In this document: positions 32,256 to 39,990 of the stretch, in pieces
How positions within the stretch are numbered: the first letter of the stretch is position 1
Layout of the letters: the number at the start of each line of letters is the position of its first letter
Origin: Aquilonibacter sp963703325
GTDB lineage: Bacteria > Vulcanimicrobiota > Vulcanimicrobiia > Vulcanimicrobiales > Vulcanimicrobiaceae
Direction: 5' to 3'
DNA length: 64,000 nucleotides
NCBI GenBank assembly: GCA_963703325.1
Contig: OY969805.1
Location: 2,728,001-2,792,000 of the forward strand
Made by a program: the position numbers and the translations under genes
The notes under the pieces: model-generated
Seen by the model: only the letters and a program-made list of their open reading frames with translations
Database searches by the model: none
Told to the model about the DNA's origin: nothing

Positions 32256-33292
32256 CGCTGCGCGCTAACCGAGACGTAGCGCGTTCGCATCGCGCGCGCT
32301 CCCTCCCCGAGGGCGCGCAATTTCGCGTACGCAACCTCGCGCGACATGGGGGCCATCCCGCAATTCGTGGTCGGCGAAATCGCTTCCGGCGGCAGATACG
32401 CGAGCGCCGTTTCGATCGTTCGTACGACGTCTTCCGGCCGTTCGATCTCGTCGGAGGCGACGTCGATGCAGCCGACCGCGACGGATTTCGTCTTGAGATG
32501 CGCCAGCACGTGCGGCGGAACGCGCGACCCGGCGAGTTCGATCGCGACCTGGTCGACGTTGCTGCGCGCGAGCATTGGAAGCACGACGTCGTACTGGTCC
32601 CACTTCTCGCCGAGCGAATGCTTCCAATCGAGGTTCGCCTGAATCCCATAGCCATAGCAGACGTGGACAGCCGTCTTACACGGAACATCGCGAATGCAGG
32701 CGTTCAGGGCGTCGATGCCCCACTCATCGACCTCTTCGAAGAACACGTTAAACGCTGGTTCGTCGAGCTGCACGACATCGACGCCGAGCGCGCAGAGATC
32801 GAGAATCTCGTCGTGGATAATGTCGGCAAAGGCAAACGCAAGAGCGCGCCGCGAACCGTAGTGGCCGTCGAATAGCGTATCCACGATCGTCATCGGCCCC
32901 GGTATCGTGATCTTGAGCGTACGATCGGTCACACTGCGGGCAAAGCGTACCTCGCCGGCGTGCACGCTGGTTGGGCGGCTAATCGGGGAGACGACACTGG
33001 GGCAATCGGCTTCGTAACGATCGCCGCGGATTCCGCGCCGCACCTTCTTCGAAAAATCAATGCCTTCGACGCCGGCGACGAATCCATGGACGAAGTGTTG
33101 CCTGGATTGTTCGCCGTCGGTCACAACGTCGATCCCGGCATGCTCCTCTTCGAAGAGCGCAACCCTCGTCGCGTCGCGCATCGCCTCGGCGAGCGCATCC
33201 CCGCTCTGGCGCCATTGCGGCCAAAGGCGTTCCGTTTCGGCGAGCCACGGTGGCTTGGGCAGACTGCCGGCGATCGTCGTGGGGAAAAGCAT
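32252..33292 (-). CDS. Core methionine synthase, MetE-like (MesD-type)
   Basis: This encodes 346 residues, only the catalytic half of cobalamin-independent methionine synthase. TTIAGSLPKPPWLAETERLW, GIDVVTDGEQSRQHFVHGF, KITIPGPMTIVDTLFD, VQLDEPAFNVFFEEVDEW, TAVHVCYGYG and TTNCGMAPMS contain the zinc ligands (His/Cys of HVC and the NCG Cys). This is the pattern of MesD-type short enzymes, which take methyl groups from donors other than methylfolate and are often paired with MesX; no mesX-like gene is seen here. ATG 33292 is used; 30 earlier codons are shadow. Confidence 0.8.
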   Translation of the reverse strand: MLFPTTIAGSLPKPPWLAETERLWPQWRQSGDALAEAMRDATRVALFEEEHAGIDVVTDGEQSRQHFVHGFVAGVEGIDFSKKVRRGIRGDRYEADCPSVVSPISRPTSVHAGEVRFARSVTDRTLKITIPGPMTIVDTLFDGHYGSRRALAFAFADIIHDEILDLCALGVDVVQLDEPAFNVFFEEVDEWGIDALNACIRDVPCKTAVHVCYGYGIQANLDWKHSLGEKWDQYDVVLPMLARSNVDQVAIELAGSRVPPHVLAHLKTKSVAVGCIDVASDEIERPEDVVRTIETALAYLPPEAISPTTNCGMAPMSREVAYAKLRALGEGARAMRTRYVSVSAQR

Positions 33293-33353
33293 CGCCGAAA
33301 CTTCGCGCCCGCGCACGGGAACGCCTAGAAACCGGCGCGAAGCGACCCGCGCT

Positions 33354-34094
33354 GTGATTGAACACGAGGTCAACATCGTCACCTCCGCGGGTGTGATGGA
33401 TACGTTCGTAACACACCCCGAGCGCGATGGACCCTTTCCGGCGATCCTCTTTTATATGGATGCGCCCGGTATTCGCGAGGAGTTGCGCGACATGGCCCGC
33501 CGGCTCGCGACCGCCGGCTATGCCGTGGTGCTGCCGAACCTCTACTACCGCGCCGGGACCGGCACGACATTCGATCAGACCGAACTCCGCAAGGAAGGAC
33601 CCGAGCGCGAGCGGATGTGGCAGCTGATGTACAGCCTCAACAACGCGCTCGTCATGGACGACACGCGCGCGCTTCTCGCGTTTATCGACGAGCAACCGTA
33701 CGCGCGCGCCGATGGCATCGGCTGCGTCGGCTACTGCATGAGCGGCCAATACGTCTTCACGGCGGCCGCCGAGTTTCCCGACCGGATTGCGGCGATGGCC
33801 TCGCTCTACGGCGTGGGGCTCGTGACCGACCGGCCCGATAGCCCGCACCTGCGCGTGGCCCGCATAAGCGCGGAAATGTATTTTGGCTGCGCCGAAGTGG
33901 ACAGCTATGCCCCGCCCGAGGTTGTCAGCCAACTCGAACGCGCGCTCCTGGCTAGCACCACGTTATTCGAAGTCGAGCTCTATCCCGGAACCGAGCACGG
34001 TTTCGCGTTTCCCAAACGTCCGGTCTACGATAAACCCGCGGCCGAACGGCACTGGGAGCGGTTATTCGCGCTCTTTCATCGTCGCCTTGGCTAG
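33354..34094 (+). CDS. Dienelactone hydrolase-family protein
   Basis: This encodes 246 residues from GTG 33354. An alpha/beta hydrolase with nucleophile Cys in GCVGYCMSGQY (G-x-C-x-G of dienelactone hydrolases), Asp in GCAEVDSYAP and His in GTEHGFAFP. The substrate may be a lactone or ester from aromatic-ring degradation, but no pathway gene is adjacent. It overlaps the convergent esterase gene by 33 nt. Confidence 0.85.
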   Translation: MIEHEVNIVTSAGVMDTFVTHPERDGPFPAILFYMDAPGIREELRDMARRLATAGYAVVLPNLYYRAGTGTTFDQTELRKEGPERERMWQLMYSLNNALVMDDTRALLAFIDEQPYARADGIGCVGYCMSGQYVFTAAAEFPDRIAAMASLYGVGLVTDRPDSPHLRVARISAEMYFGCAEVDSYAPPEVVSQLERALLASTTLFEVELYPGTEHGFAFPKRPVYDKPAAERHWERLFALFHRRLG

Positions 34095-34724
34095 CCACGC
34101 GTTGATATCGCGCACCTCAGCATCACTGATCTCATGTGCAATCGGGTACGTGTGCGCTTCCACTTTCGCGCCGCTGGTCTCGCGCAGATACTTCGCGCTG
34201 CGCGTGACGAGGTCGGCCGGAATCATGCGATCGAACGATCCGTGACCGTAGAATACGGTAACGCCGGCAAGACGATTCTTGGTCATCGGCACGTCGGTGT
34301 CGAATGGGAGCGCCCCGCTTAAAAGAATAGCGCCCGCGTAGCGCGCCGGCTGGTCTAGAACCAACGCGCTTGCCATCGCCATGCCCGCGCTAAATCCCAA
34401 GAGATAGACGTCTTGCGGCTCCACGCGTCCACTGGCGAGCGAGTCTAACCACGTTTGAAACCAGCTGAGCGACGCGCGCAGGCTCTCACCGATGTAACGC
34501 CCGGGCGTGCGGCTTTCGCTCCAGGTATATCCACCCTCATCCGTCGGCAACGGCGCGCGTACCGACGCAACGGCAATACGAGAATCGATTGCCGCGGCTA
34601 ATGCGAAGAGGTCGTTCTCGTCGGCTCCCCGGCCATGCAACAAAATCAGAAGCGGCGGGCGTTGCGCATGCGCGCCCTGCGCCTTGCGCCAGCGGACGAC
34701 CGGCGCGTTCACTTCTATTGACAT
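34062..34724 (-). CDS. Alpha/beta hydrolase, phospholipase/carboxylesterase family
   Basis: This encodes 220 residues. LLILLHGRGADENDLFALA, GRYIGESLRASLSWFQTWLD, LGFSAGMAMAS with the nucleophile Ser, GHGSFDRMIP with the Asp and AHEISDAEV with the His make a complete triad, in the order of the small carboxylesterase/phospholipase 2 family. ATG 34724 is preceded by GAGG; ten upstream codons are omitted. Cytoplasmic, no signal peptide. Confidence 0.87.
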   Translation of the reverse strand: MSIEVNAPVVRWRKAQGAHAQRPPLLILLHGRGADENDLFALAAAIDSRIAVASVRAPLPTDEGGYTWSESRTPGRYIGESLRASLSWFQTWLDSLASGRVEPQDVYLLGFSAGMAMASALVLDQPARYAGAILLSGALPFDTDVPMTKNRLAGVTVFYGHGSFDRMIPADLVTRSAKYLRETSGAKVEAHTYPIAHEISDAEVRDINAWLAKATMKERE

Positions 34725-34775
34725 GCGCTCCTCGGATAGTCGAGTCGAATGCAAAGCCGTACGCTAGGCGTATTC

Positions 34776-35789
34776 ATGAACCGGCGAACCTTCACATCTC
34801 TCGCGATTGGCGCGCCGCTGGCGGCGTTCGTTCTGGGCGATGCGCAGGCGGCAGCGGACCCACTCCCTTCCTGGAACGCCGGTGCAGCCAAGACGTCAAT
34901 CCTGAACTTCGTTCGCACCGCAACCGATGCGAGCGGTCCCAACTTTGTTCCTCTAGAGGCTCGCACCGCGACCTTCGATCAAGACGGGACGCTCTGGGTC
35001 GAACATCCGGTCTACTCGCAAGTGGAGTTCGCGTTGGACCGAGTAATCGAGCTCGCGCCGCAGCATCCCGAATGGAAGACGACCGAGCCCTTCAAATCCG
35101 TGCTCGCCGGCGATAAGGCGGCCATGGCGAAGTTTTCGATGAAAGATCTCGAAGCGATCGCCGGGGGAACGCAAGTCGGCATGACCACCGATGCCTTTAC
35201 ATCGATCGCCGCCGCGTGGCTCGCCAAGGCGACGGATCCGCGCTGGCACCGTCCTTACACCGACCTCATCTACCAGCCGATGCTGGAAGTCATGCAGTAT
35301 CTGCGCGCGAACGGCTTCAGGACCTACATCGTTACCGGCGGCGGACAGGCTTTTGTTCGCGTGTACTCCCAGCGTGTGTACGGCGTCGCGCCCGACCATG
35401 TCATCGGCTCGGCCATCAAGACGAAGTACGCATACGGCGACCATGGCCGCGCCGTGCTTATCCGCGAGCCCGCCCTCTTGCTCAACAACAACATGTCGGG
35501 CAAAGCCGAGGACATCTATCTCTTCCTCGGAGCGCGCCCGCACGCGGCCTTCGGCAACTCGACCGGTGACCAACAGATGCTCGAGTTCACCCAAGGGAAC
35601 AGCGCCGCGCGTTTGATGATGCTGGTCCTGCACGATGATGCCGCTCGCGAATACGCGTACGGGCCCGCGCGAGGCTTACCCGACACGAAGATTGGAACGT
35701 TCACGCAGGCGCTTTACGACGAGGCCACCATCAAAGGCTGGAACGTCATCAGCATGAAGAATGACTGGAACCGCATTTTCACGTTCTAA
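34776..35789 (+). CDS. Exported HAD-superfamily phosphatase
   Basis: This encodes 337 residues. The start NRRTFTSLAIGAPLAAFVLG is a Tat-like signal (Arg-Arg then hydrophobic stretch). ATFDQDGTLWVEHP is HAD motif I with Asp-x-Asp. YIVTGGGQAFVR is motif II, and AFGNSTGDQQMLEF is motif IV. Lys in NMSGKAEDIY fits motif III. This family is known as periplasmic nonspecific or phosphoserine-type HAD; the substrate is open. AGGCG is 6 nt before ATG 34776. Confidence 0.82.
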   Translation: MNRRTFTSLAIGAPLAAFVLGDAQAAADPLPSWNAGAAKTSILNFVRTATDASGPNFVPLEARTATFDQDGTLWVEHPVYSQVEFALDRVIELAPQHPEWKTTEPFKSVLAGDKAAMAKFSMKDLEAIAGGTQVGMTTDAFTSIAAAWLAKATDPRWHRPYTDLIYQPMLEVMQYLRANGFRTYIVTGGGQAFVRVYSQRVYGVAPDHVIGSAIKTKYAYGDHGRAVLIREPALLLNNNMSGKAEDIYLFLGARPHAAFGNSTGDQQMLEFTQGNSAARLMMLVLHDDAAREYAYGPARGLPDTKIGTFTQALYDEATIKGWNVISMKNDWNRIFTF

Positions 35790-35797
35790 TCGCTAAC

Positions 35798-35992
35798 CTA
35801 ATCGTCGCGCTCCGCCGACTCCACGACCGGATCGCCGCCTTCTTCTACCCGGATGGCAAACGAAATCGGGCTGCAACAGACCGGGCAATCCTCGGTAAAT
35901 CGCTGCCGCGAGCCGGCGGTTGGGTCGACGCCGACGTGGTTTTCCTGACCGCAATAGGGACAAACGTAGGACGCATCGTGCTCGAGTGGCAT
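35798..35992 (-). CDS. CPXCG-motif cysteine-rich protein
   Basis: This encodes 64 residues. YVCPYCGQEN and DCPVCCSPISFAI are two Cys-x-x-Cys knuckles that can bind one zinc, in the pattern of the CPXCG small-protein family. It ends with an acidic tail (VEEGGDPVVESAERDD). Function unknown. It ends 8 nt from the stop of the convergent HAD gene. Confidence 0.85.
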   Translation of the reverse strand: MPLEHDASYVCPYCGQENHVGVDPTAGSRQRFTEDCPVCCSPISFAIRVEEGGDPVVESAERDD

Positions 35993-36014
35993 TCGTTCAT
36001 GCTACCACAGCGCA

Positions 36015-36563
36015 CTACTGATAGCGCGGCGAGACGGTCGTCAGCTTCAGTTGGATCGTGTCGTTATTATTTACGGTTCGCTGTGGGAAATGCGTACGTT
36101 CCTGGTCGACGAAGGCCGGGACCTTTTGAAGCTGTCCTGCGAATCCCGACGCTCCGGGAACGATCGCGGCCTTGACCTGGTTATTCTTTGTCCAACTGGA
36201 CGTCGGACCCGCGGCCAACCCGCTAAAATACTTCGCCGCCAGCATCGGAAATAGCGAGAGCTGCATCGGCGATATCGCGTAGGGCGCCTGCGCGCACGAC
36301 ACGCCGCCATTTGGATAGACCTCGCACGTATAGGTTGCCCGCGGTCGCGCGGTGTTCCACCAATCGTCGGTACCGCCGATCATCACGCCGCCGTCCGCAG
36401 CGGGTCCGAGGATATCGACGGTCGTGGTTCCGGTACCGTTTCCGGAATTTGCCACTTTCGTGTTGTAGCCGAACCGATACACGAGATGGCGCGCCGGCGC
36501 CGAGGCCCCGGTTTGCGCGCTCAGGGCAAGCAGCGCCGCGACAAGAAGTCCGATGATTTTCAT
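36015..36563 (-). CDS. Secreted hypothetical protein
   Basis: This encodes 182 residues. The signal peptide MKIIGLLVAALLALSAQTGASA is clear. The mature protein starts HLVYRFGYNTKVANSGNG and contains TYTCEVYPNGGVSCAQAP with two Cys, and SPMQLSLFPMLAAKYFSG. No domain is recognised. It is probably periplasmic. ATG 36563 is used; ATG at 36572 lies in a weaker context. Confidence 0.65.
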   Translation of the reverse strand: MKIIGLLVAALLALSAQTGASAPARHLVYRFGYNTKVANSGNGTGTTTVDILGPAADGGVMIGGTDDWWNTARPRATYTCEVYPNGGVSCAQAPYAISPMQLSLFPMLAAKYFSGLAAGPTSSWTKNNQVKAAIVPGASGFAGQLQKVPAFVDQERTHFPQRTVNNNDTIQLKLTTVSPRYQ

Positions 36564-36572
36564 GACCAACAA

Positions 36573-36870
36573 TCATAACCCAAAGCCTCGAAGAACATAG
36601 GCCCAAAATCTACAGGCCACGATTCAAGAAGGGCACTATGCCGCCGGTCAAATGACCGAGGACGGCCACGTTACCGACACGCCGCGCGTCAAGAAGCGCG
36701 GCGGTGTTGACCGCACGCTGTTGGAAACTGTCGTGAGGGATGCGCATACCCCTCGAGCGCGATACCGAGTGCCGGCAACGGTGTTTCCTGGGCAAGGGTA
36801 GCAGCCCGTCCCTCGTTCTCAAGCGCCGGCAAGTTTGCTACGCTAGATTTGTCCCGAGGGAGGGATACGC
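36573..36870. other. Intergenic region without a supportable gene
   Basis: About 300 bp between divergent genes. A short plus-strand frame from ATG 36651 (MTEDGHVTDTPRVKKRGG, ~49 residues) has no clear ribosome-binding site or family match. Minus-strand frames are unconvincing. A strong site, GAGGGAGGG, occurs only at the end, serving the 36871 gene. Confidence 0.5.
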
Positions 36871-37062
36871 ATGGCACAGACTGCAGAAAAAACCGAAAGC
36901 CATCAGCATAAGGCACCGCAATGTAAGAGCAGCGACGCGGGCACCGTCTGCAAAGAGGAAGCGTGTCGCCACGACCACCATATATCGAGCCACGTCGAGG
37001 TCAGCTGCGCTCCGGTGAAAGGGCAAAGCGATCTCTACAACTGCGTCCACACGTACAACTAG
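36871..37062 (+). CDS. Small His/Cys-rich protein
   Basis: This encodes 63 residues from ATG 36871, with a strong GAGGGAGGG site 6-14 nt upstream. It contains 7 His and 5 Cys (HQHKAPQCKSS, TVCKEEACRHDHHIS, HVEVSCAP, YNCVH), with no signal peptide or hydrophobic part. A metal-binding role is suggested by composition only. It starts a three-gene group of small proteins (36871-37736). Confidence 0.6.
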   Translation: MAQTAEKTESHQHKAPQCKSSDAGTVCKEEACRHDHHISSHVEVSCAPVKGQSDLYNCVHTYN

Positions 37063-37095
37063 ACAAAAGGAACCAACCAGCGTCTCACGGTAGCA

Positions 37096-37260
37096 ATGCG
37101 CATGCGCGTAGCAGCGTCGAGCATTGCTTTGTTCTTTATCTTCATGACCGCCACGCGTTTGGATGCGCAGCCGACAACCTCGCTCGTCGGCACCATGAAA
37201 GTCCACTTCGAAAACGTCTCGACAGAACCCACCGAACCGCCATTTCCGGCCACGCCATAG
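37096..37260 (+). CDS. Very small putative secreted peptide
   Basis: This encodes 54 residues (MRMRVAASSIALFFIFMTAT then RLDAQPTTSLVGTMKVHFEN). The first ~24 residues look like a signal peptide with an A-x-A-like end near LDAQ. The remainder is short and Pro/Thr-rich. The ribosome-binding site is weak. It lies between the His/Cys-rich protein and the next secreted protein, on the same strand with 33- and 11-nt gaps. Support is positional and compositional. Confidence 0.4.
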   Translation: MRMRVAASSIALFFIFMTATRLDAQPTTSLVGTMKVHFENVSTEPTEPPFPATP

Positions 37261-37271
37261 AGGACACAACA

Positions 37272-37736
37272 ATGAGCAAAACGGTTATCGGCACGTGCAC
37301 GCTGTTCGCAGTGCTGCTGCTTAGCGCGGCGATCGCACTAGCCGAACAGGCCTCAAAAGATGAACGTGCACGCATGGCGGTTGAGGTAGCGAATTACATC
37401 CACGATACGCGCGAGCCCGCATTTGCCGCCGGGGCCTTTCATGGCGCGACCGCAATAGAGATCGGCGCCGCCGTCATCGAGATGCCCGGCGCGCTGGCCG
37501 ATTGGCGCGGCGCGAACGGCAACGGCCATGGACAGGTGGCGTTTCTCTATGTATGTGACCACTGGAACGTCCTCAAAATCAGCAACGGCGCGCCGCTCCG
37601 GCCCGACCAGATCATGGTGAAACAGCCGTTCCCGATCACTAGGCCTCTCGCCGATAAGCTGGTGGCGGAACTGGCGCAGCTGGACACCACGAACGTCGCC
37701 TTCCTCAAACCGGCCAAGGCGCACCAGGGCTGCTAA
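37272..37736 (+). CDS. Secreted hypothetical protein
   Basis: This encodes 154 residues. AGAGGA lies about 7 nt before ATG 37272. The signal peptide TVIGTCTLFAVLLLSAAIALA is followed by a mature domain with FHGATAIEIGAAVIEMPGAL, HGQVAFLYVCDHWNVLKIS and PFPITRPLADKLVAELAQL, ending in Cys. Two Cys (YVCDHW, HQGC) could pair. It resembles no family I can name. Confidence 0.65.
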   Translation: MSKTVIGTCTLFAVLLLSAAIALAEQASKDERARMAVEVANYIHDTREPAFAAGAFHGATAIEIGAAVIEMPGALADWRGANGNGHGQVAFLYVCDHWNVLKISNGAPLRPDQIMVKQPFPITRPLADKLVAELAQLDTTNVAFLKPAKAHQGC

Positions 37737-37778
37737 CCGGCTGAAACCGGCGGGCGGGCGGACCGGGTTTTGCGGCCC

Positions 37779-38303
37779 ATGGAAACGACAACTCTCTCCA
37801 AGTTCCAAGCGCGCCTAGGCACCCCGTCCGACCTGGCGCAAGACGCGCGAGACGAGATCGGCAAGGCGCTGCTCCCACTCACCGCCGACGTCGTGGCGTT
37901 GTTCCTCAAGACGAAGAACTACCACTGGCACGTGTCGGGCAGCCATTACAAGGAATATCACGAGCTGCTCGACGAGCAAGCCTCGCAGATCTTTGCGATG
38001 GTTGACGTCCTCGCCGAACGGGCGCGAAAACTTGGCCAGCCGACGCTTCGCAGCGCCGGTCAGGTCGCGAAGATCACGCGGGTCGACGATGATGACCGCG
38101 ACTTCGTCGAACCGCACGCGATGCTGCGCCAGCTCGTCGAAGACAATAAAGATGTCGTCAGCCGCATGCGCGCCCTGCACGCGACCGTAGATGATCTCGG
38201 AGACGTGGCGACCGCATCACTGCTGGAGGTCTTTATCGACGAGACCGAACGTCGCATTTGGTTCTTGTACGAGACCGCGGTCGGCGAACAGAACACCAAC
38301 TAA
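37779..38303 (+). CDS. dps: Dps/ferritin-like DNA-protection protein
   Basis: This encodes 174 residues of the Dps family. ALFLKTKNYHWHVSGSHYKE then YHELLDEQASQIFAMVDVLAERARKLG carries the intersubunit ferroxidase ligands: His in NYHWH, His in SGSHY, Asp and Glu in FAMVDVLAER. It assembles into a 12-mer that oxidises and stores iron with peroxide. ATG 37779 is used; TTG 37770 also is in frame. Its 3' end overlaps the convergent transporter by 4 nt. Confidence 0.9.
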   Translation: METTTLSKFQARLGTPSDLAQDARDEIGKALLPLTADVVALFLKTKNYHWHVSGSHYKEYHELLDEQASQIFAMVDVLAERARKLGQPTLRSAGQVAKITRVDDDDRDFVEPHAMLRQLVEDNKDVVSRMRALHATVDDLGDVATASLLEVFIDETERRIWFLYETAVGEQNTN

Positions 38304-39553
38304 ATTCTCACGAATCGATCGTAGAGCCAGAGCAAGAGCGTCGTCAGAATCCCCACGCCGCTGACGATCAACCAGAAGAGCGCCGGCTCGTGCTTGACCT
38401 CGCCAACCTGATGCAACAGCACGCCGCCAAAGCCGCCTATGAGCGACCCGATCCCTATCGGTAGGAAGGCGAATCCCATGTAGGTTCCCTGTTGCGCCCT
38501 TGGCGCCAGTCGCGAAACGTACTCGTAGTAACGCGGCGATTGTGTAATCTCGCCGATTGCGACGAGCACGAGGCTGAACACTGCGAACAGGACGCTCGCT
38601 TTTGCTGCCAGCAATAACCAGCCGAGGGATGTGATCAGCGTTCCAACTGTCAACGTCCGGAAGGCGCTCACCCTTCGTGTCAGCGCACTGACCGCCACCG
38701 TTAACGTGATAACGATCAACGGGTCGATGCTGGTGATCATTGTGGCCGTTGCCGTGCTCGGAACGACGTAGTCGTAAATGTAGATCGGCAGCGTCACAAA
38801 CTGTTGCCAAAAGACGATCCAGTAGCCCGAGTAGATCACCAGAAAGAGCACGAAGCGCCAGTTGCGCAATACGGTAAGGAAATTCTGCGCGACCTGCCCC
38901 AGCGATCCAACCGATTCCCCGGGTGCTCGCGCGTCGCGCGGTTCCTTAAAGAAGATAAGCACCACGAAGAACATCGCAAAGACGCTGACGGCGGCGAGCA
39001 TGAATACGTTCTCGGGGCGCATTCGCGCGTTGATCCAGCCGGCAAGCAGTGGTCCCGCAGCGCTGCCGATGTTCACCATCGTGTAGTAGATCGCGTAGCC
39101 GATGGACCGCACGTTCTCTTTCGACGTTCGCGCCACCGTGCCGACGACCGACGGCTTGACCAGCGCGACGCCGAGCGCGGGTAGAAAGAGAATCACGCCG
39201 ACCAAGAGCCCGAGCGGCACAACGCTACGCAGCGGCGCGAGCCATGGGGCGCCGATCGAGCCGACCAGAAAATACGCGCAGGTGAGGATCAGGTACGCGG
39301 TCGAGAGCGCGCGCCGAAAACCGATGCGATCGGCTAGCGCGCCGCCGAAGATCGCCATGATCCAAACCGCACCGCCGAAGATGCCGCTCAGCGCCGATGC
39401 TTGCGCAGTCGGGAACGCCAGCGTCTTATTCAGGTAGAGCGCGAGCGTCGAGAACACGGCGTAATACGAAAGCCGCTCGAAGATCTCGGAGATGTTGGCG
39501 ATCCAAAATGGCCGCTCGAATCCCGAGCGGACCGCGTTGAACCGTTCGGTCAC
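38300..39553 (-). CDS. MFS transporter, POT/PTR-like
   Basis: This encodes 417 residues and about 12 hydrophobic segments. ISEIFERLSYYAVFSTLALYL in helix 1 matches the E-x-x-E-R-x-x-Y-Y signature of proton-coupled peptide transporters. GFRRALSTAYLILTCAYFLV and YYTMVNIGSAAGPLLAGW are further MFS blocks. Bacterial POT proteins import di- and tripeptides; whether this shorter copy does is inference. The start overlaps the DoxX gene's stop as ATGA. Confidence 0.82.
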   Translation of the reverse strand: MTERFNAVRSGFERPFWIANISEIFERLSYYAVFSTLALYLNKTLAFPTAQASALSGIFGGAVWIMAIFGGALADRIGFRRALSTAYLILTCAYFLVGSIGAPWLAPLRSVVPLGLLVGVILFLPALGVALVKPSVVGTVARTSKENVRSIGYAIYYTMVNIGSAAGPLLAGWINARMRPENVFMLAAVSVFAMFFVVLIFFKEPRDARAPGESVGSLGQVAQNFLTVLRNWRFVLFLVIYSGYWIVFWQQFVTLPIYIYDYVVPSTATATMITSIDPLIVITLTVAVSALTRRVSAFRTLTVGTLITSLGWLLLAAKASVLFAVFSLVLVAIGEITQSPRYYEYVSRLAPRAQQGTYMGFAFLPIGIGSLIGGFGGVLLHQVGEVKHEPALFWLIVSGVGILTTLLLWLYDRFVRI

Positions 39554-39933
39554 GGGAGAATCACGAAGCGACCGCCGTCGGTGAAGAGCACCGTGAATAG
39601 CATCGACATCATCGTCAACTCGTAGTACCAGCCGGGATGATCCTTGCCCCAGAAGCCGGTTTTCCAGACGAAGATCTTCTTCTGCAAGGCGCCGAGCATG
39701 ATGAGGATGCAGCCGATCGACGCCAGCTGCTGCAAAATGCCCAAGATCACGCCGGCACCGCCGGCAAGCTCGGCAATCGCGAGGAACATCGTGAAGCCTT
39801 TCGGCAACCCGAGGTCCTTCGCACGCGCGTCGGGATTTTTGATGTCAGTGTAGCCGCTGCCGACGAAGATCAGACCGACCATAATACGTAGAAAGAGCAG
39901 CCCGTAATCTGTCAAGCCCTCGAGATGAAACAT
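39550..39933 (-). CDS. DoxX-family membrane protein
   Basis: This encodes 127 residues. LLFLRIMVGLIFVGSGYTDI, FTMFLAIAELAGGAGVILGI and LASIGCILIMLGALQK are the first three helices of DoxX; a fourth follows after WYYELTMMSMLFTVLFTDGG. DoxX proteins are small quinone-linked or redox-associated membrane proteins. GGGAGG lies about 9 nt before ATG 39933. It is cotranscribed with the transporter downstream. Confidence 0.85.
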   Translation of the reverse strand: MFHLEGLTDYGLLFLRIMVGLIFVGSGYTDIKNPDARAKDLGLPKGFTMFLAIAELAGGAGVILGILQQLASIGCILIMLGALQKKIFVWKTGFWGKDHPGWYYELTMMSMLFTVLFTDGGRFVILP

Positions 39934-39990
39934 GTCTGCGCACCTCCCGAGCGGGACTTTTTCGGCGTCGCTCGGAAGCGCCTGCGCACG

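Noticed and set aside
36651..36800. Short plus-strand frame starting MTEDGHVTDTPRVKK.
   Set aside because: Plausible composition, but no ribosome-binding site, promoter or family match; only mentioned in the intergenic entry.
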